Shown here in pieces: positions 31,485 through 39,084 of a DNA stretch of 41,159 nucleotides (its first letter is position 1; every line of letters starts with the position of its first letter). Both the position numbers and the translations under genes were made by a program. The notes under the pieces are model-generated. The model saw only the letters and a list, made by a program, of their open reading frames with translations. It searched no databases and had not been told where the DNA came from. Source of the stretch: an uncultured Pseudomonadota bacterium. Lineage in GTDB: Bacteria > Pseudomonadota > Alphaproteobacteria > RF32 > CAG-239. Where the stretch lies: assembly GCA_949300375.1 (NCBI GenBank), contig CASGEB010000013.1:1-41159 (forward strand), written 5' to 3'.

Positions 31485-33338
31485 TTAAAAGTTTTGTTTT
31501 TTAGAATTTAAAATTTGTCTGAAAATATCAATTTTGTTATCTACTTTAGGAGCATTTGATATTTCAGCTTGTGGTAATGGTTTTACATTATCCGCATTGG
31601 CATTTAATTTATCCATTTCTGCAGAAAACCATTGAGTTGCAAATTGAGTTACTTCATCAATAGATACAAAACCTTTATTTCCTGTGGCGCGTTCTTTCCA
31701 CTCAATTAACCCTTTTTCAAGATTTCTTGGGCTTACGACAAATTGCATAGGAATACCAAGTAAATCAGCATCAGCAAATTTTTCTCCGGCACTTGCTTTT
31801 CTGTCATCCCAAATCACATCAAGTCCATTAGCACGAAGTGATGTATATATTTTCTTGGCATTATCATCTATGGATGTATCGTTTCCATTTTTCGGAGAAA
31901 GAGAAATTATGCTCATCTTCCATGGAGCAAGAGAAACAGGCCATATAATACCTTTTTCATCATTTCTTACTTCTGCAACGCTAGCCATTAGACGACCAAT
32001 ACCAATACCATAGCATCCCATAATAGGTGTCTGTTGTTTTCCATTTTCGTCAATATAGCGCATATTCATTTTGCTAGTGTATTTTTCTCCTAATTGGAAA
32101 ATATTTCCCACTTCAATACCGCGATTAATTTTTAATTCGCTTCCGCAATTTACGCATCTGTCACGTTCTTTTACCGATGCAACATCAAAGATTCTTGCGT
32201 TAGGCATATCTCTGTTAAGATTGAAATTTGCAATATGATAATCTTTTTCATTTGCTCCAGTGATTAAGTTCTTTTCGTTTTGAATAGATTTATCTACGAT
32301 GACGTGGCATTTGTCTTCAATTCCAAAACCTGATGCAAATCCAACTACAGCCCCTGAATTTTCTATCATTTCATCATTAGCAAATTCAGGAGATACTCCT
32401 AATATTTTTGCTAATTTATTTTCATTTACTTCAATATCCCCTCGAATCATTACAGCAATGGGTTTTCCGTCTTCACTTATAGGTTTATAGAATATTGTTT
32501 TCAAAAAGCGAGATTTGGGTAGATTTAGCATTTCTGAAAGTTCTTCAATGCTTTGAGCGTTTGGAGTATGAATTTTCTGTAAAGGTTTATCTATATCTTG
32601 TCCATTTTCTACAGGAATTTCAGATACAGCAACTTCTTTATTTGCTTTATAATCGCAATCAGGACAAGTTATGATTGTGTCTTCACCGCCTTCGGTTAAA
32701 AGCATGTATTCGTGAGATACATTTCCTCCCATCATACCACTATCTGATTTAATAGCGACTACTTCTGGAACTCCGGCTTTTGCAAAAATTCTGCTGTATG
32801 CTTTGGCACATTTAGCATAGTAGTCTTCAAGGTCTTTCTGATTGGTATGGAAAGAATAAGCATCTTTCATAGTGAATTCTCTGACTCGAATTAATCCGCC
32901 ACGAGGACGAGCTTCATCGCGGAATTTTTTCGCAAATTGATATATCATAAATGGATAATCTTTATAGCTAACAGCTTCGGTGCGAGCTAAAGCGACGGCT
33001 GCTTCTTCATGAGTCATAGCAAGAACCATATCGTGATCGTTGCGGTCTTTTAAGCGAACAAGTTCATCATTAATACTTTGATAGCGGCCGGATTCTTCCC
33101 ACAACTCTTTAGGTTGAACCAATGGCATTTCAACTTCTTGACCTTCAATATCATTCATTTCTTCTCTGACAATTCGTTCTATATTTTTTAGAACCTTTTG
33201 TCCAGGAAACAAAATTGAATAAATACCATTTGAAACAGGGCGTATATATCCACCTCTAATAAGTAATTTATGACTTTTTAATTTAGCGTCGCTAGGATCT
33301 TGCTTCGTACGACGTCCCAGCATATGACTCATTTTCAT
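31485..33338 (-). CDS. proS: prolyl-tRNA synthetase, long form with editing-domain insertion
   Basis: Charges tRNA-Pro. From the ATG at 33338 the protein is 617 aa. It has class II motif 1 (VREEMNDIEGQEVEMPLVQP), motif 2 (FRDEARPRGGLIRVREFTMKDAYSFH), motif 3 (GCYGIGIGRLM), an INS/YbaK-type editing insertion between motifs 2 and 3 (about 225-385), two C-x2-C pairs, and an anticodon-binding domain. The start is chosen because AAAAGGA lies eight bases upstream; an ATG 16 codons earlier has no site. Alphaproteobacteria usually carry a short ProRS of about 440 aa without the insertion. The M-T-H-E-E-A and S-G-M-M-G-G-x-V-S-H-E blocks recall a Firmicutes type. It is AT-rich and lies in an island, so probably acquired. 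Confidence 0.93.
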   Translation of the reverse strand: MKMSHMLGRRTKQDPSDAKLKSHKLLIRGGYIRPVSNGIYSILFPGQKVLKNIERIVREEMNDIEGQEVEMPLVQPKELWEESGRYQSINDELVRLKDRNDHDMVLAMTHEEAAVALARTEAVSYKDYPFMIYQFAKKFRDEARPRGGLIRVREFTMKDAYSFHTNQKDLEDYYAKCAKAYSRIFAKAGVPEVVAIKSDSGMMGGNVSHEYMLLTEGGEDTIITCPDCDYKANKEVAVSEIPVENGQDIDKPLQKIHTPNAQSIEELSEMLNLPKSRFLKTIFYKPISEDGKPIAVMIRGDIEVNENKLAKILGVSPEFANDEMIENSGAVVGFASGFGIEDKCHVIVDKSIQNEKNLITGANEKDYHIANFNLNRDMPNARIFDVASVKERDRCVNCGSELKINRGIEVGNIFQLGEKYTSKMNMRYIDENGKQQTPIMGCYGIGIGRLMASVAEVRNDEKGIIWPVSLAPWKMSIISLSPKNGNDTSIDDNAKKIYTSLRANGLDVIWDDRKASAGEKFADADLLGIPMQFVVSPRNLEKGLIEWKERATGNKGFVSIDEVTQFATQWFSAEMDKLNANADNVKPLPQAEISNAPKVDNKIDIFRQILNSKKQNF

Positions 33339-33389
33339 ATCTGTTATCCTTTTTCTAAAAATTTTAAGATCATTTTTAATTGTCATGAG

Positions 33390-33418
33390 ATGATAATTGA
33401 AGAAAAATATTTTATCAA
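33390..33418 (-). promoter_or_regulatory. probable proS promoter
   Basis: On the minus strand TTGATA (33418-33413), a 17-base spacer and TATCAT (33395-33390). The leader is about 45 nt, too short for a T-box. Confidence 0.45.
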
Positions 33419-33611
33419 TAATTTTTGACTAAAATTTTCTAAATATACATTCGTTGGTTTATTGTTTTTTATAGAAATAGTTAATTTTAAAGTTTATTAG
33501 TGAAAAAAATCCAAATCATGAAATTATGCAACTCTATAAAAATGATTGCGCTTAAATTGTATATTTTATAACTAATTGTAATCTCAATGTTTTTGAAAAT
33601 ATATATTTATT

Positions 33612-34010
33612 TTAACTTAACGTATAAGGATTATTCAAGCCCTCAAAGGGTTGATCCGGTAAGCCATTTCCGACATTGTGTATCGCCATTATAAATGCAT
33701 TTCTAATTAAATTTTCTGATGCATTTAGAGGTATATCAACTTCTGTATCTTTTCGAGACAGACATGGCTTTAATTTTCCATCAGAAGACAGTCTAATATA
33801 CATATAATCCCTACAAACCTTACAAAGCTTGTTGTCACATAGACTCTTCATTACTGTTATATATTTTTGCTTGTCATAGAAATAATATTCTACAGATTCG
33901 CATTGTGACTTCAAAAATTTGTATGTATTTTTTAAATATGTTTTAACTTCATTGAATGCGGTGTGATTATCCTTTACAACGAGGTTTACGCCGAACGCTC
34001 TTTTAGAAGA
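33612..34010 (-). pseudogene. C-terminal fragment of a MoaA-like radical SAM enzyme
   Basis: The frame is open from 34010 to the stop at 33612 and reads G-V-N-L-V-V-K-D-N, similar to the MoaA segment before the second Fe-S site. It then has C-K-V-C and S-S-D-G-K-L-K-P-C-L, the C-terminal cluster of GTP 3',8-cyclase. The spacing to the last cysteine is three residues longer than in typical MoaA. The N-terminal radical SAM half with its C-x3-C-x2-C is missing; the frame is closed by TAA at 34011-34013, where an unrelated plus-strand fragment begins. Confidence 0.65.
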
Positions 34011-34302
34011 TTATGAGATTTATGCTAAAGACTTAGCAAAAATTTTGAAGGATTCCAAATATAATTTGGAAGAATATGAGGAAGAAATTTGGAAATTGGC
34101 GGCGGAATTTCCTTTTGATACTTTTGATTATCCGCCGGAAGTTGAATCTGCCCCTTATAAATTTGCTATTTCTGCCCGAAATCGCTATATGGCTAAAAAT
34201 ACGGATTTTGTTATTGCTTATATTAATAGAGAATATGGCGGAGCTTATGATGCTGTAAATATTGCGCAAAATAATAAAAAAAATGTCTTATTTATTAATT
34301 GA
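33967..34302 (+). pseudogene. C-terminal fragment of a SLOG/DUF1273-like protein
   Basis: The plus-strand frame, open from 33967, ends with R-N-R-Y-M-A-K-N-T-D-F-V-I-A-Y-I and G-G-A-Y-D-A-V-N-I-A, the C-terminal half of a SLOG nucleotide-binding fold. The glycine-rich N-terminal half is absent, and no ATG with a ribosome site exists. It overlaps the 5'-truncated end of the MoaA-like fragment on the other strand, so both lost their N-termini at the same junction. Confidence 0.55.
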
Positions 34303-34325
34303 TTTAAAATAGAGTTTTTTTATCC

Positions 34326-34354
34326 TTGACTTAAATAAGCCCATAATGTAGATT
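34326..34354 (+). promoter_or_regulatory. possible promoter of the 192-aa membrane protein gene
   Basis: TTGACT (34326-34331), a 17-base spacer and TAGATT (34349-34354). Confidence 0.35.
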
Positions 34355-34431
34355 ATTTTTCAATTAATTATCATTATGTTTAACTTAGAGGAACCGGTCA
34401 AATAAGCCTCAATAAATATTCCGGTATAATT

Positions 34432-35010
34432 ATGGATGAAAAAACTATAATTTTTATCTTGCTTGGAATTTGTGCCTTTTTGTTCTGTTTTGTTTTTGTT
34501 GTAGCAATACTCCAAGAAAACCAAACCAAAAAGGAATTATCGGGACAAGCCGGTGTTTATAAAGGTCCTGCTGGTGAGCCAAAATGGAACGGACAATTAC
34601 CGGAAAAAGTGGACGATTATGTTTGTCCTCGCTATGTTTATGAAAATCTGGTTGAAAGTACCGATTATTTACCTGAAAACGGCAGAATTATCGGTTATCG
34701 TATCGCTCCTGATTTAGTCATTCACAGCCGAGTACAATATTGTGTCAATTCTCCCAGTCTTAAGAGTTATATTCTGCGATTGGGCGGAAAGTTATTAACT
34801 CCTGACGAAGTGTTAACACTATTTCATAATTGGAAAGATGTTTCAGCTTTACGCGCTAAAGCCGGAGATACAACTTTAGGCAAATTTCAATTCTGGTGCA
34901 GTTCCAAGGAAGGTCTTCCTGTTTGTTCAAACATCAAATATGGCGACATCATTCTTGAGGATATGGTCGGGTTTACGAAATTTAATGCCCCCCTTATCTT
35001 AAAAAGGTAA
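34432..35010 (+). CDS. 192-aa single-pass membrane protein, unknown function
   Basis: Not recognised. One N-terminal membrane helix (about residues 5-27) is followed by a soluble domain of about 160 residues with cysteines at roughly 64, 103, 155 and 162, in an arrangement that suggests an extracytoplasmic fold. No ribosome site is obvious before the ATG. It is followed by a strong shared terminator and is convergent with the WG-repeat lipoprotein gene. Island location and AT-rich codons suggest an accessory gene. Confidence 0.55.
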   Translation: MDEKTIIFILLGICAFLFCFVFVVAILQENQTKKELSGQAGVYKGPAGEPKWNGQLPEKVDDYVCPRYVYENLVESTDYLPENGRIIGYRIAPDLVIHSRVQYCVNSPSLKSYILRLGGKLLTPDEVLTLFHNWKDVSALRAKAGDTTLGKFQFWCSSKEGLPVCSNIKYGDIILEDMVGFTKFNAPLILKR

Positions 35011-35013
35011 AGT

Positions 35014-35053
35014 AAAAGCCTCTTGCGCTAAACATAGCTCAAGAGGCTTTTTT
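35014..35053. terminator. bidirectional intrinsic terminator
   Basis: AAAAGCCTCTTG (35014-35025) / CAAGAGGCTTTT (35040-35051), a perfect 12-bp stem between two convergent genes. Confidence 0.85.
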
Positions 35054-35054
35054 G

Positions 35055-35399
35055 TTATTTCTGATTTATTTTATTTCCTTGTTTGTCTATATAAAACCAA
35101 TCATCACTATCCCAGTAATGATATTCTCCTTGAGAATTATCAACGGCCTTTTGTTCTCCTTTATAAGTAACTTTGGCTATTCCATTTTCAAAGGGATATC
35201 CGTAGGAAAATTGAGGCTCAATTAATACCTTTCCGTCTGGTGTGGCGTAACCGATTTTTTTACTTTGCATATCAACAATACGAATTGTTCCGTCTTTTAC
35301 ATAATCATCACCATTATCATATTGATAAATAGCATACTGTTTGTTTAGACCGCAAGCTGTGCAAAGCAATATAGCTAAAAGAAAAATTTTATTCTTCAT
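35055..35399 (-). CDS. small lipoprotein with a WG-like repeat
   Basis: A 114-aa protein with a short signal and a cysteine at residue 16 (L-C-T-A-C, a lipobox with an unusual residue at -3). The middle reads I-G-Y-A-T-P-D-G-K-V-L-I-E-P-Q-F-x-Y-G-Y-P-F-E-N-G-I-A-K-V, one WG/KWG-type repeat. The ATG at 35399 is chosen because GAGGA lies nine bases upstream, while the earlier ATG overlaps that site. WG-repeat proteins are common in gut bacteria and mostly uncharacterised. Confidence 0.7.
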   Translation of the reverse strand: MKNKIFLLAILLCTACGLNKQYAIYQYDNGDDYVKDGTIRIVDMQSKKIGYATPDGKVLIEPQFSYGYPFENGIAKVTYKGEQKAVDNSQGEYHYWDSDDWFYIDKQGNKINQK

Positions 35400-35492
35400 A
35401 GGTGCGTTCCTCATTTTCTTATTCGAGATTTTGTTTTATCTTTGCAGATTAAAACAAATTTTCAAAATGATATTTTTTCAACGTCAAATATC

Positions 35493-35907
35493 TTAAAGTT
35501 TCATTCGTAGATATACCATATCTGTTAACTGAATACCTCCTTCTATAATTGGATGTTCATAGTTATCTATGAAAAAGTTTTTTATCGTATGCGATTTTAC
35601 AAATCCGCATTTTTCATAAAAAGGAATTGTTAACGGACTATCTCCTGTTCCAACTTGCAAAATAGAATGACTTCCCTTATATTTTCTTATAATCCATTCT
35701 ATCAATGCTCTACCATATGCTTTTGCCACTAATCTTATATCTGAAAAGGTTATTAAGTGTTTGCTTGACCATGGAGATAAGTCCATTTTCTATGCAATAT
35801 TCAACATCTTTTACACTTCGGTGCCATCTGTTGGACACTTCGTTAAGATAAAAATAGTTCTTTATTGGAAATGGCATTTTTTTACAATCCTTAATACTAA
35901 TTATCAA
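35493..35907 (-). pseudogene. GNAT acetyltransferase pseudogene (frameshift and internal deletion)
   Basis: Two minus-strand frames together resemble one GNAT protein. The upstream frame (from 35907) gives the N-terminus, M-I-I-S-I-K-D-C-K-K-M-P. The downstream frame gives the second half, including Y-G-R-A-L-I-E-W-I, Q-V-G-T-G-D-S-P and F-Y-E-K-C-G-F. They meet near 35760-35790, and the middle strand region of about 35 residues plus a normal Q-x2-G-x-G acetyl-CoA loop are missing. It is therefore inactive. Confidence 0.65.
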
Positions 35908-35985
35908 TTTGCTACTATGAATAGCAAAACTTATTATATATATCCTTTAAGTATAGTCAAGCAACTGATAATTGCATATTAGGAT

Positions 35986-36443
35986 TTAGAAATTTATAAC
36001 TTCCGATAAAGTATTTGCCACATCAAATACCGGTTTACTTGCTAAATGGGCATAATGTTTTACCATGGCTGTAGATTTATGTCCTAGCATTTGTGCGATT
36101 GCCGCTTCGCTATGTCCGTTTGTAATTGCAATACTTGCCGCAGTATGTCTTAAATCGTGAACTCTAAAATTTTTAATTTTGGCATTTCTTATAATAGTGT
36201 ACCAAGCCGTTTTAAAGTCAATATTATGTCCTTGGAAGTTTCGCCCCTTTATAATATATTCGGATAGCTGCTTCTTCTCTCGCTTCTTTGCAACTTAAAT
36301 TTTGAATATCGCCAAAAATATACCAGCGCTGAACGCCGCTTCTTCTTTAAGGCAAAGCCTTTTACCATATCGTCCCATATATAATAAATCTTATCTTTGA
36401 TTTCAGCATTGTTAATGACTGTCGAAGTTAAAACTGTCATCAT
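35986..36443 (-). pseudogene. tyrosine integrase, internally deleted copy 1
   Basis: The minus strand starts with GGAG before an ATG at 36443 and an integrase-type N-terminus (Y-I-W-D-D-M-V-K-G-F-A-L). After a frameshift it continues as arm-binding domain (R-W-Y-I-F-G-D-I-Q-N-L-S-C-K-E-A-R-E-E-A). A second shift leads straight into the end of the catalytic domain: H-D-L-R-H-T-A-A, L-G-H-K-S-T and the catalytic-tyrosine block H-Y-A-H, ending at 35986. The core-binding domain and the first catalytic arginine are gone. It lies next to a tRNA-Thr remnant, as expected for an island integrase. Confidence 0.85.
36064..36345. repeat. direct repeat with 40878-41159
   Basis: These 282 bases recur at 40878-41159, an offset of 4,814 bp. 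The right-hand two thirds differ at only a couple of positions, while the left end is more diverged. Both copies carry the same integrase deletion and frameshifts, so the duplication came after that damage. Confidence 0.9.
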
Positions 36444-36616
36444 TTTTCTCCATAAAATAAATTAACCTTTCGTTAATATTCTAGCTTATGGATGGACGGA
36501 AGCAAGCTCTTTTTTAGGAAAATCAATAACTTACATCTAAAAACAGCTTAATCCATAAAAATATATTGATAAATTTGATGTATCGTAACTTATTGAATTT
36601 TAATGATAATTTCGGG

Positions 36617-36645
36617 GTGGTGGCAACTCGGTGTGGTAGCTTGAG
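36617..36645 (+). promoter_or_regulatory. attachment-arm-like sites, left pair
   Basis: GTGGCAACTCG (36620-36630) and GTGGTAGCTTG (36633-36643), imperfect direct repeats. They are inverted relative to the pair at 36851-36872 and lie on the other side of the tRNA-Thr remnant, as integrase arm sites would. Confidence 0.55.
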
Positions 36646-36735
36646 TCATAAAAAAGAGAGTAAAAACGCTATTTTTGACTTGAACCTAACTGGCTGGATA
36701 AAAGAAAAACTCTTGAAACTCAAGAGCTTGGAAAC

Positions 36736-36792
36736 TGGTGCCGACAGAGAGACTCGAACTCCCGACCCACTGATTACAAATCGACTGCGCTT
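36736..36792 (-). tRNA. 3' remnant of tRNA-Thr(TGT), probable attachment core
   Basis: On the minus strand the 57 nt contain an anticodon loop with TGT, a variable region, a T arm (GGGAG-TTCGAGT-CTCTC), the acceptor 3' strand GTCGGCA and an encoded CCA. The 5' third of a tRNA is missing and the 5' side of the anticodon stem pairs imperfectly, so this is not a working tRNA. Integrases of this kind use tRNA 3' ends as crossover sites, and integration leaves such copies behind. Confidence 0.85.
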
Positions 36793-36846
36793 GTAAAATA
36801 TTATCTTTATAAATCAATGTGTTAATCTTAAAATTTTAGCGATTTT

Positions 36847-36905
36847 TTTGCCGAGCTACCACCGAGCTACCACGCTAAAACAAGCTACAACCAGCCTGTT
36901 ACAGG
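36847..36905. repeat. attachment-arm-like repeat, copy B
   Basis: On the minus strand GTGGTAGCTCG occurs twice in perfect tandem, followed by the 33-bp segment shared with copy A at 31337-31384. It lies about 58 bp from the tRNA-Thr remnant. The rest of 36,444-37,081 holds no gene: a short palindrome near 36461, a CTCTTGA/TCAAGAG hairpin near 36705 and AT-rich filler. Confidence 0.7.
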
Positions 36906-37037
36906 TATCAAAAGTCATCTGTGTAGTGTTTTACTAAAAAACGTCCTTATGAACGGTTTTTGGGGTAGGACTAAAATTAAAAATCCTTTTTTGCAAATAA
37001 ATGATTTTTCAATGCGCTTTAAAATAAAAGATATCTG

Positions 37038-37065
37038 TTGAAATGGCATAAAATTTGCATATAAT
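37038..37065 (+). promoter_or_regulatory. promoter of the STAS-ATPase/STAS/PIN operon
   Basis: TTGAAA (37038-37043), a 16-base spacer and a perfect TATAAT (37060-37065). Transcription should start near 37072, leaving a leader of only about ten bases that begins at the GGAGG ribosome site. Confidence 0.65.
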
Positions 37066-37081
37066 GTGTTCGGAGGATGAT

Positions 37082-37888
37082 ATGCAACATAATTTTATAT
37101 TTAATCGTAGGCTTGTTCTTGAAAATAGGGATGCTTTTGAAAATATAGCTCTATTTGATGATCTTGTTTGTCAGTGCTTTTTGGAAAATATAGTTTTGGA
37201 TTTTAGCTCTGTTTCTTGGATTGAAGGTGAGTTGTGTTGCCTGTTAAGAGCTATTATGAATAAAGGAATGTTGCAAGGTAATTCTTTTTTTTATATTCCT
37301 CCAAGAAATAACAAAGTAGATGAAATTTTTAAAAAAAATGGTTTTATTTCTTTTGAAAAAGAAGATACAAATAACACAGTGGTAAAATGTAAGCAGTTTA
37401 GTAACTCGGATATTGTCTCTTTTATTGATTATATCTCTTTAGAGTTATTTGATACCAACAAGTTTCCTTATCCAACTGTGATTAAAGAAAATTGTAAGGA
37501 GTGTTTGGCTGAACTATTTGATAATGCTGCTTCTCACTCAGGAACTAGCAGTATTTTTACGTGTGGGCAATATTTTCCCAATAAACACGAATTAGCGTTT
37601 TGTATTACGGATATCGGTGTCGGAATAGTAAATAAAGTTCGAACTTATGATGATAAAATCAGTAAAAAAGATGCAATTAAATGGGCTTTTCAGAATAATA
37701 ATACGACAAAAAGCGATGTTGGTGGGTTAGGATTAAAGCTATTTCGTAATTTTGTGCAAAAAAATAATGGTTCAATAGTTGTATTTTCAGATAATATAGT
37801 ATATAAGGTTCTCGAAGATAGCACTTTTATGACAGAAAGACCGTTTAAGGGAACATCAATAATATTTAAATTAAATATAGATAAATAG
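37082..37888 (+). CDS. STAS-like + GHKL ATPase protein (partner-switch-type kinase)
   Basis: From the ATG at 37082, with GGAGG five bases upstream, the protein is 268 aa. The first 95 residues resemble a STAS domain (N-I-V-L-D-F-S-S-V-S-W-I ... I-F-K-K-N-G-F). Residues about 125-265 form a HATPase_c/GHKL domain: N-box E144-L-F-D-N-A-A-S-H-S, G1 box D177-I-G-V-G-I, G2 box G214-G-L-G-L and a final K-G-T-S-I-I-F. RsbW/SpoIIAB-like kinases use such a domain to phosphorylate STAS antagonists. There is no histidine-kinase dimerisation helix or sensor. It is followed 15 bp later by a DUF4325-like gene and then a PIN nuclease, so it probably controls them. Island-borne. Confidence 0.8.
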   Translation: MQHNFIFNRRLVLENRDAFENIALFDDLVCQCFLENIVLDFSSVSWIEGELCCLLRAIMNKGMLQGNSFFYIPPRNNKVDEIFKKNGFISFEKEDTNNTVVKCKQFSNSDIVSFIDYISLELFDTNKFPYPTVIKENCKECLAELFDNAASHSGTSSIFTCGQYFPNKHELAFCITDIGVGIVNKVRTYDDKISKKDAIKWAFQNNNTTKSDVGGLGLKLFRNFVQKNNGSIVVFSDNIVYKVLEDSTFMTERPFKGTSIIFKLNIDK

Positions 37889-37903
37889 GTAAAGGGTTGT
37901 GAT

Positions 37904-38227
37904 ATGGACAATATACCAACGGTAAAACTTGCTGAGATGTTTGATAAAAAATATGCGATATCATTAGAAGATGCAGAGAAGTTATATAGCATTTTAAAAA
38001 CATCGTTAGATGAGAAAAAAAAGGTAATTATTTCTTTTGAAGGAATAGAATTGCTTATTACGGCATTTTTAAATGCTTCTTTTGGAAAGTTATTTAAGGA
38101 TTATGCAGAAAAAGATATTGATTCTTATATTGAGGTGATAAATTTGCCTGAAGATAAAAATACCTTATTGCAATTAGTAAAAGAACGAGCAATTAGCTTT
38201 TATAGAAAAGAAAATGACAGTATATAA
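37904..38227 (+). CDS. DUF4325/STAS-like protein
   Basis: A 107-aa protein with the strand-helix pattern of the STAS-like DUF4325 family: K-K-V-I-I-S-F-E-G-I-E-L-L-I-T-A-F-L-N-A-S-F-G-K-L-F is the core block. Family members are typically next to GHKL ATPases. AAGGG lies seven bases before the ATG. It ends 14 bases inside the PIN gene. The most likely role is the small partner protein that the ATPase modifies or binds; the serine in the usual phosphorylation stretch (I-T-A-F) is a threonine here, which is compatible with phosphorylation. Confidence 0.7.
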   Translation: MDNIPTVKLAEMFDKKYAISLEDAEKLYSILKTSLDEKKKVIISFEGIELLITAFLNASFGKLFKDYAEKDIDSYIEVINLPEDKNTLLQLVKERAISFYRKENDSI

Positions 38228-38747
38228 TCTTTCAAATTTTCCCAAAGAGGATAATAAGTTTTTTATTGATACGAATGTATTACTTAATCTACATGGTCTC
38301 AATGGTGATATCAGTAAAGAAGAGGATTACTCTACTTTAATTGAAATGATTATTGAAAAAAAACAAAATGTTATAATGGATGTTGTAACACTTAGTGAAT
38401 TTGTTAATAGATATGCAAAATCTTTATTAAAAGAAAAAGGTGTTACTGATTTCAAAAAAGAGAGCCTCCGAGCCAATCCTGTTTATCCTAAAATTTTAAA
38501 AATGGTTGGAGAAGCAATTAAAGAAATCAAAAACACTTATCATATCCAATTCTGTTGTGATGGCTATGATTTTTTGAAAGAACTTCATACAATTAATATT
38601 GAAGAAATTTTAACTAAAGTAGATTTTAATGATTATGCAGTATATCACCTTTGTAAAACTCATAATTGTATTTTAGTAACTGATGATACTGATTTTTCTG
38701 TTTATAAAAATGATATAAATATTTTAACTGCAAATAGAAAAATGTAG
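38214..38747 (+). CDS. PIN-domain ribonuclease-like protein
   Basis: A 177-aa protein with the full acidic set of a PIN nuclease: D19 in F-I-D-T-N-V-L-L, E62 in L-S-E-F-V-N-R, D140 in F-N-D-Y-A-V-Y-H-L, and D157/D158/D160 in L-V-T-D-D-T-D-F. PIN domains cut RNA with Mg or Mn and are the toxins of VapBC systems. A helical insert of about 60 residues (70-130) is longer than in VapC. The ATG lies inside the upstream gene's last codons, so translation is coupled and amounts are linked. There is no VapB-like antitoxin; the STAS-like and ATPase proteins take that place. Confidence 0.82.
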   Translation: MTVYNLSNFPKEDNKFFIDTNVLLNLHGLNGDISKEEDYSTLIEMIIEKKQNVIMDVVTLSEFVNRYAKSLLKEKGVTDFKKESLRANPVYPKILKMVGEAIKEIKNTYHIQFCCDGYDFLKELHTINIEEILTKVDFNDYAVYHLCKTHNCILVTDDTDFSVYKNDINILTANRKM

Positions 38748-38750
38748 TTT

Positions 38751-39083
38751 TTAATTAAAATACCCCGTGAGGTTTGCCATTTGTAAATTAGGGGAATCCC
38801 ACGTGGAAAAGATTTCTCCTGATAAGCTATTGCCGTGAATAACGCGAACACTTAGGCCTAATAAGCTAAGTTGCGTATAAGTCATGCAGACACATAACTC
38901 ATCAATATCAGTGGCCTCAATATATAATTTGCCGCCCAGCTTTTCATATCCGCGATTTTGCAGACATTTAACCAATCCCAAAACCATAGCTCCAGATCCG
39001 CAGGTTGGCTCGGCAACGCGACAATATACGAGATTTACAGCATCTTTCTTGATATACTTATCTGCTCTTGAGTTTTTTCCCAC
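38751..39083 (-). pseudogene. C-terminal fragment of an N6-adenine DNA methylase
   Basis: The minus strand carries E-P-T-C-G-S-G-A-M (SAM-binding motif I), E-A-T-D-I-D-E-L-C and G-N-S-L-S-G-E-I-F, the last part of a type of SAM-dependent DNA methylase common on plasmids and phages. The target-recognition part and the N-terminus are missing. The catalytic N/D-P-P-Y motif is not visible. The fragment is cut off near 39083, exactly where a plus-strand isomerase fragment begins. Confidence 0.7.
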
Positions 39084-39084
39084 A

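Noticed and set aside
33339-33611. A T-box or other riboswitch upstream of proS
   Set aside because: The predicted leader is only about 45 nt, with no T-box specifier stem; the 272-bp gap is plain AT-rich sequence.
36566-36796. A 76-codon plus-strand frame ending in a stretch like R-E-T-R-T-P-D-P-L-I-T-N-R-L
   Set aside because: That peptide is the antisense translation of the tRNA-Thr 3' end and appears wherever such a tRNA is mis-called as protein. The rest has no coding character.
36736-36815. A complete tRNA-Thr gene
   Set aside because: The acceptor 5' strand and D arm are absent; the sequence to the right becomes AT-rich filler. Only the 3' 57 nt are present.
38884-39084. N-terminal 67 codons of the isomerase frame
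   Set aside because: This part is antisense to the methylase fragment and has no match to a TIM-barrel start; the frame is open by chance.
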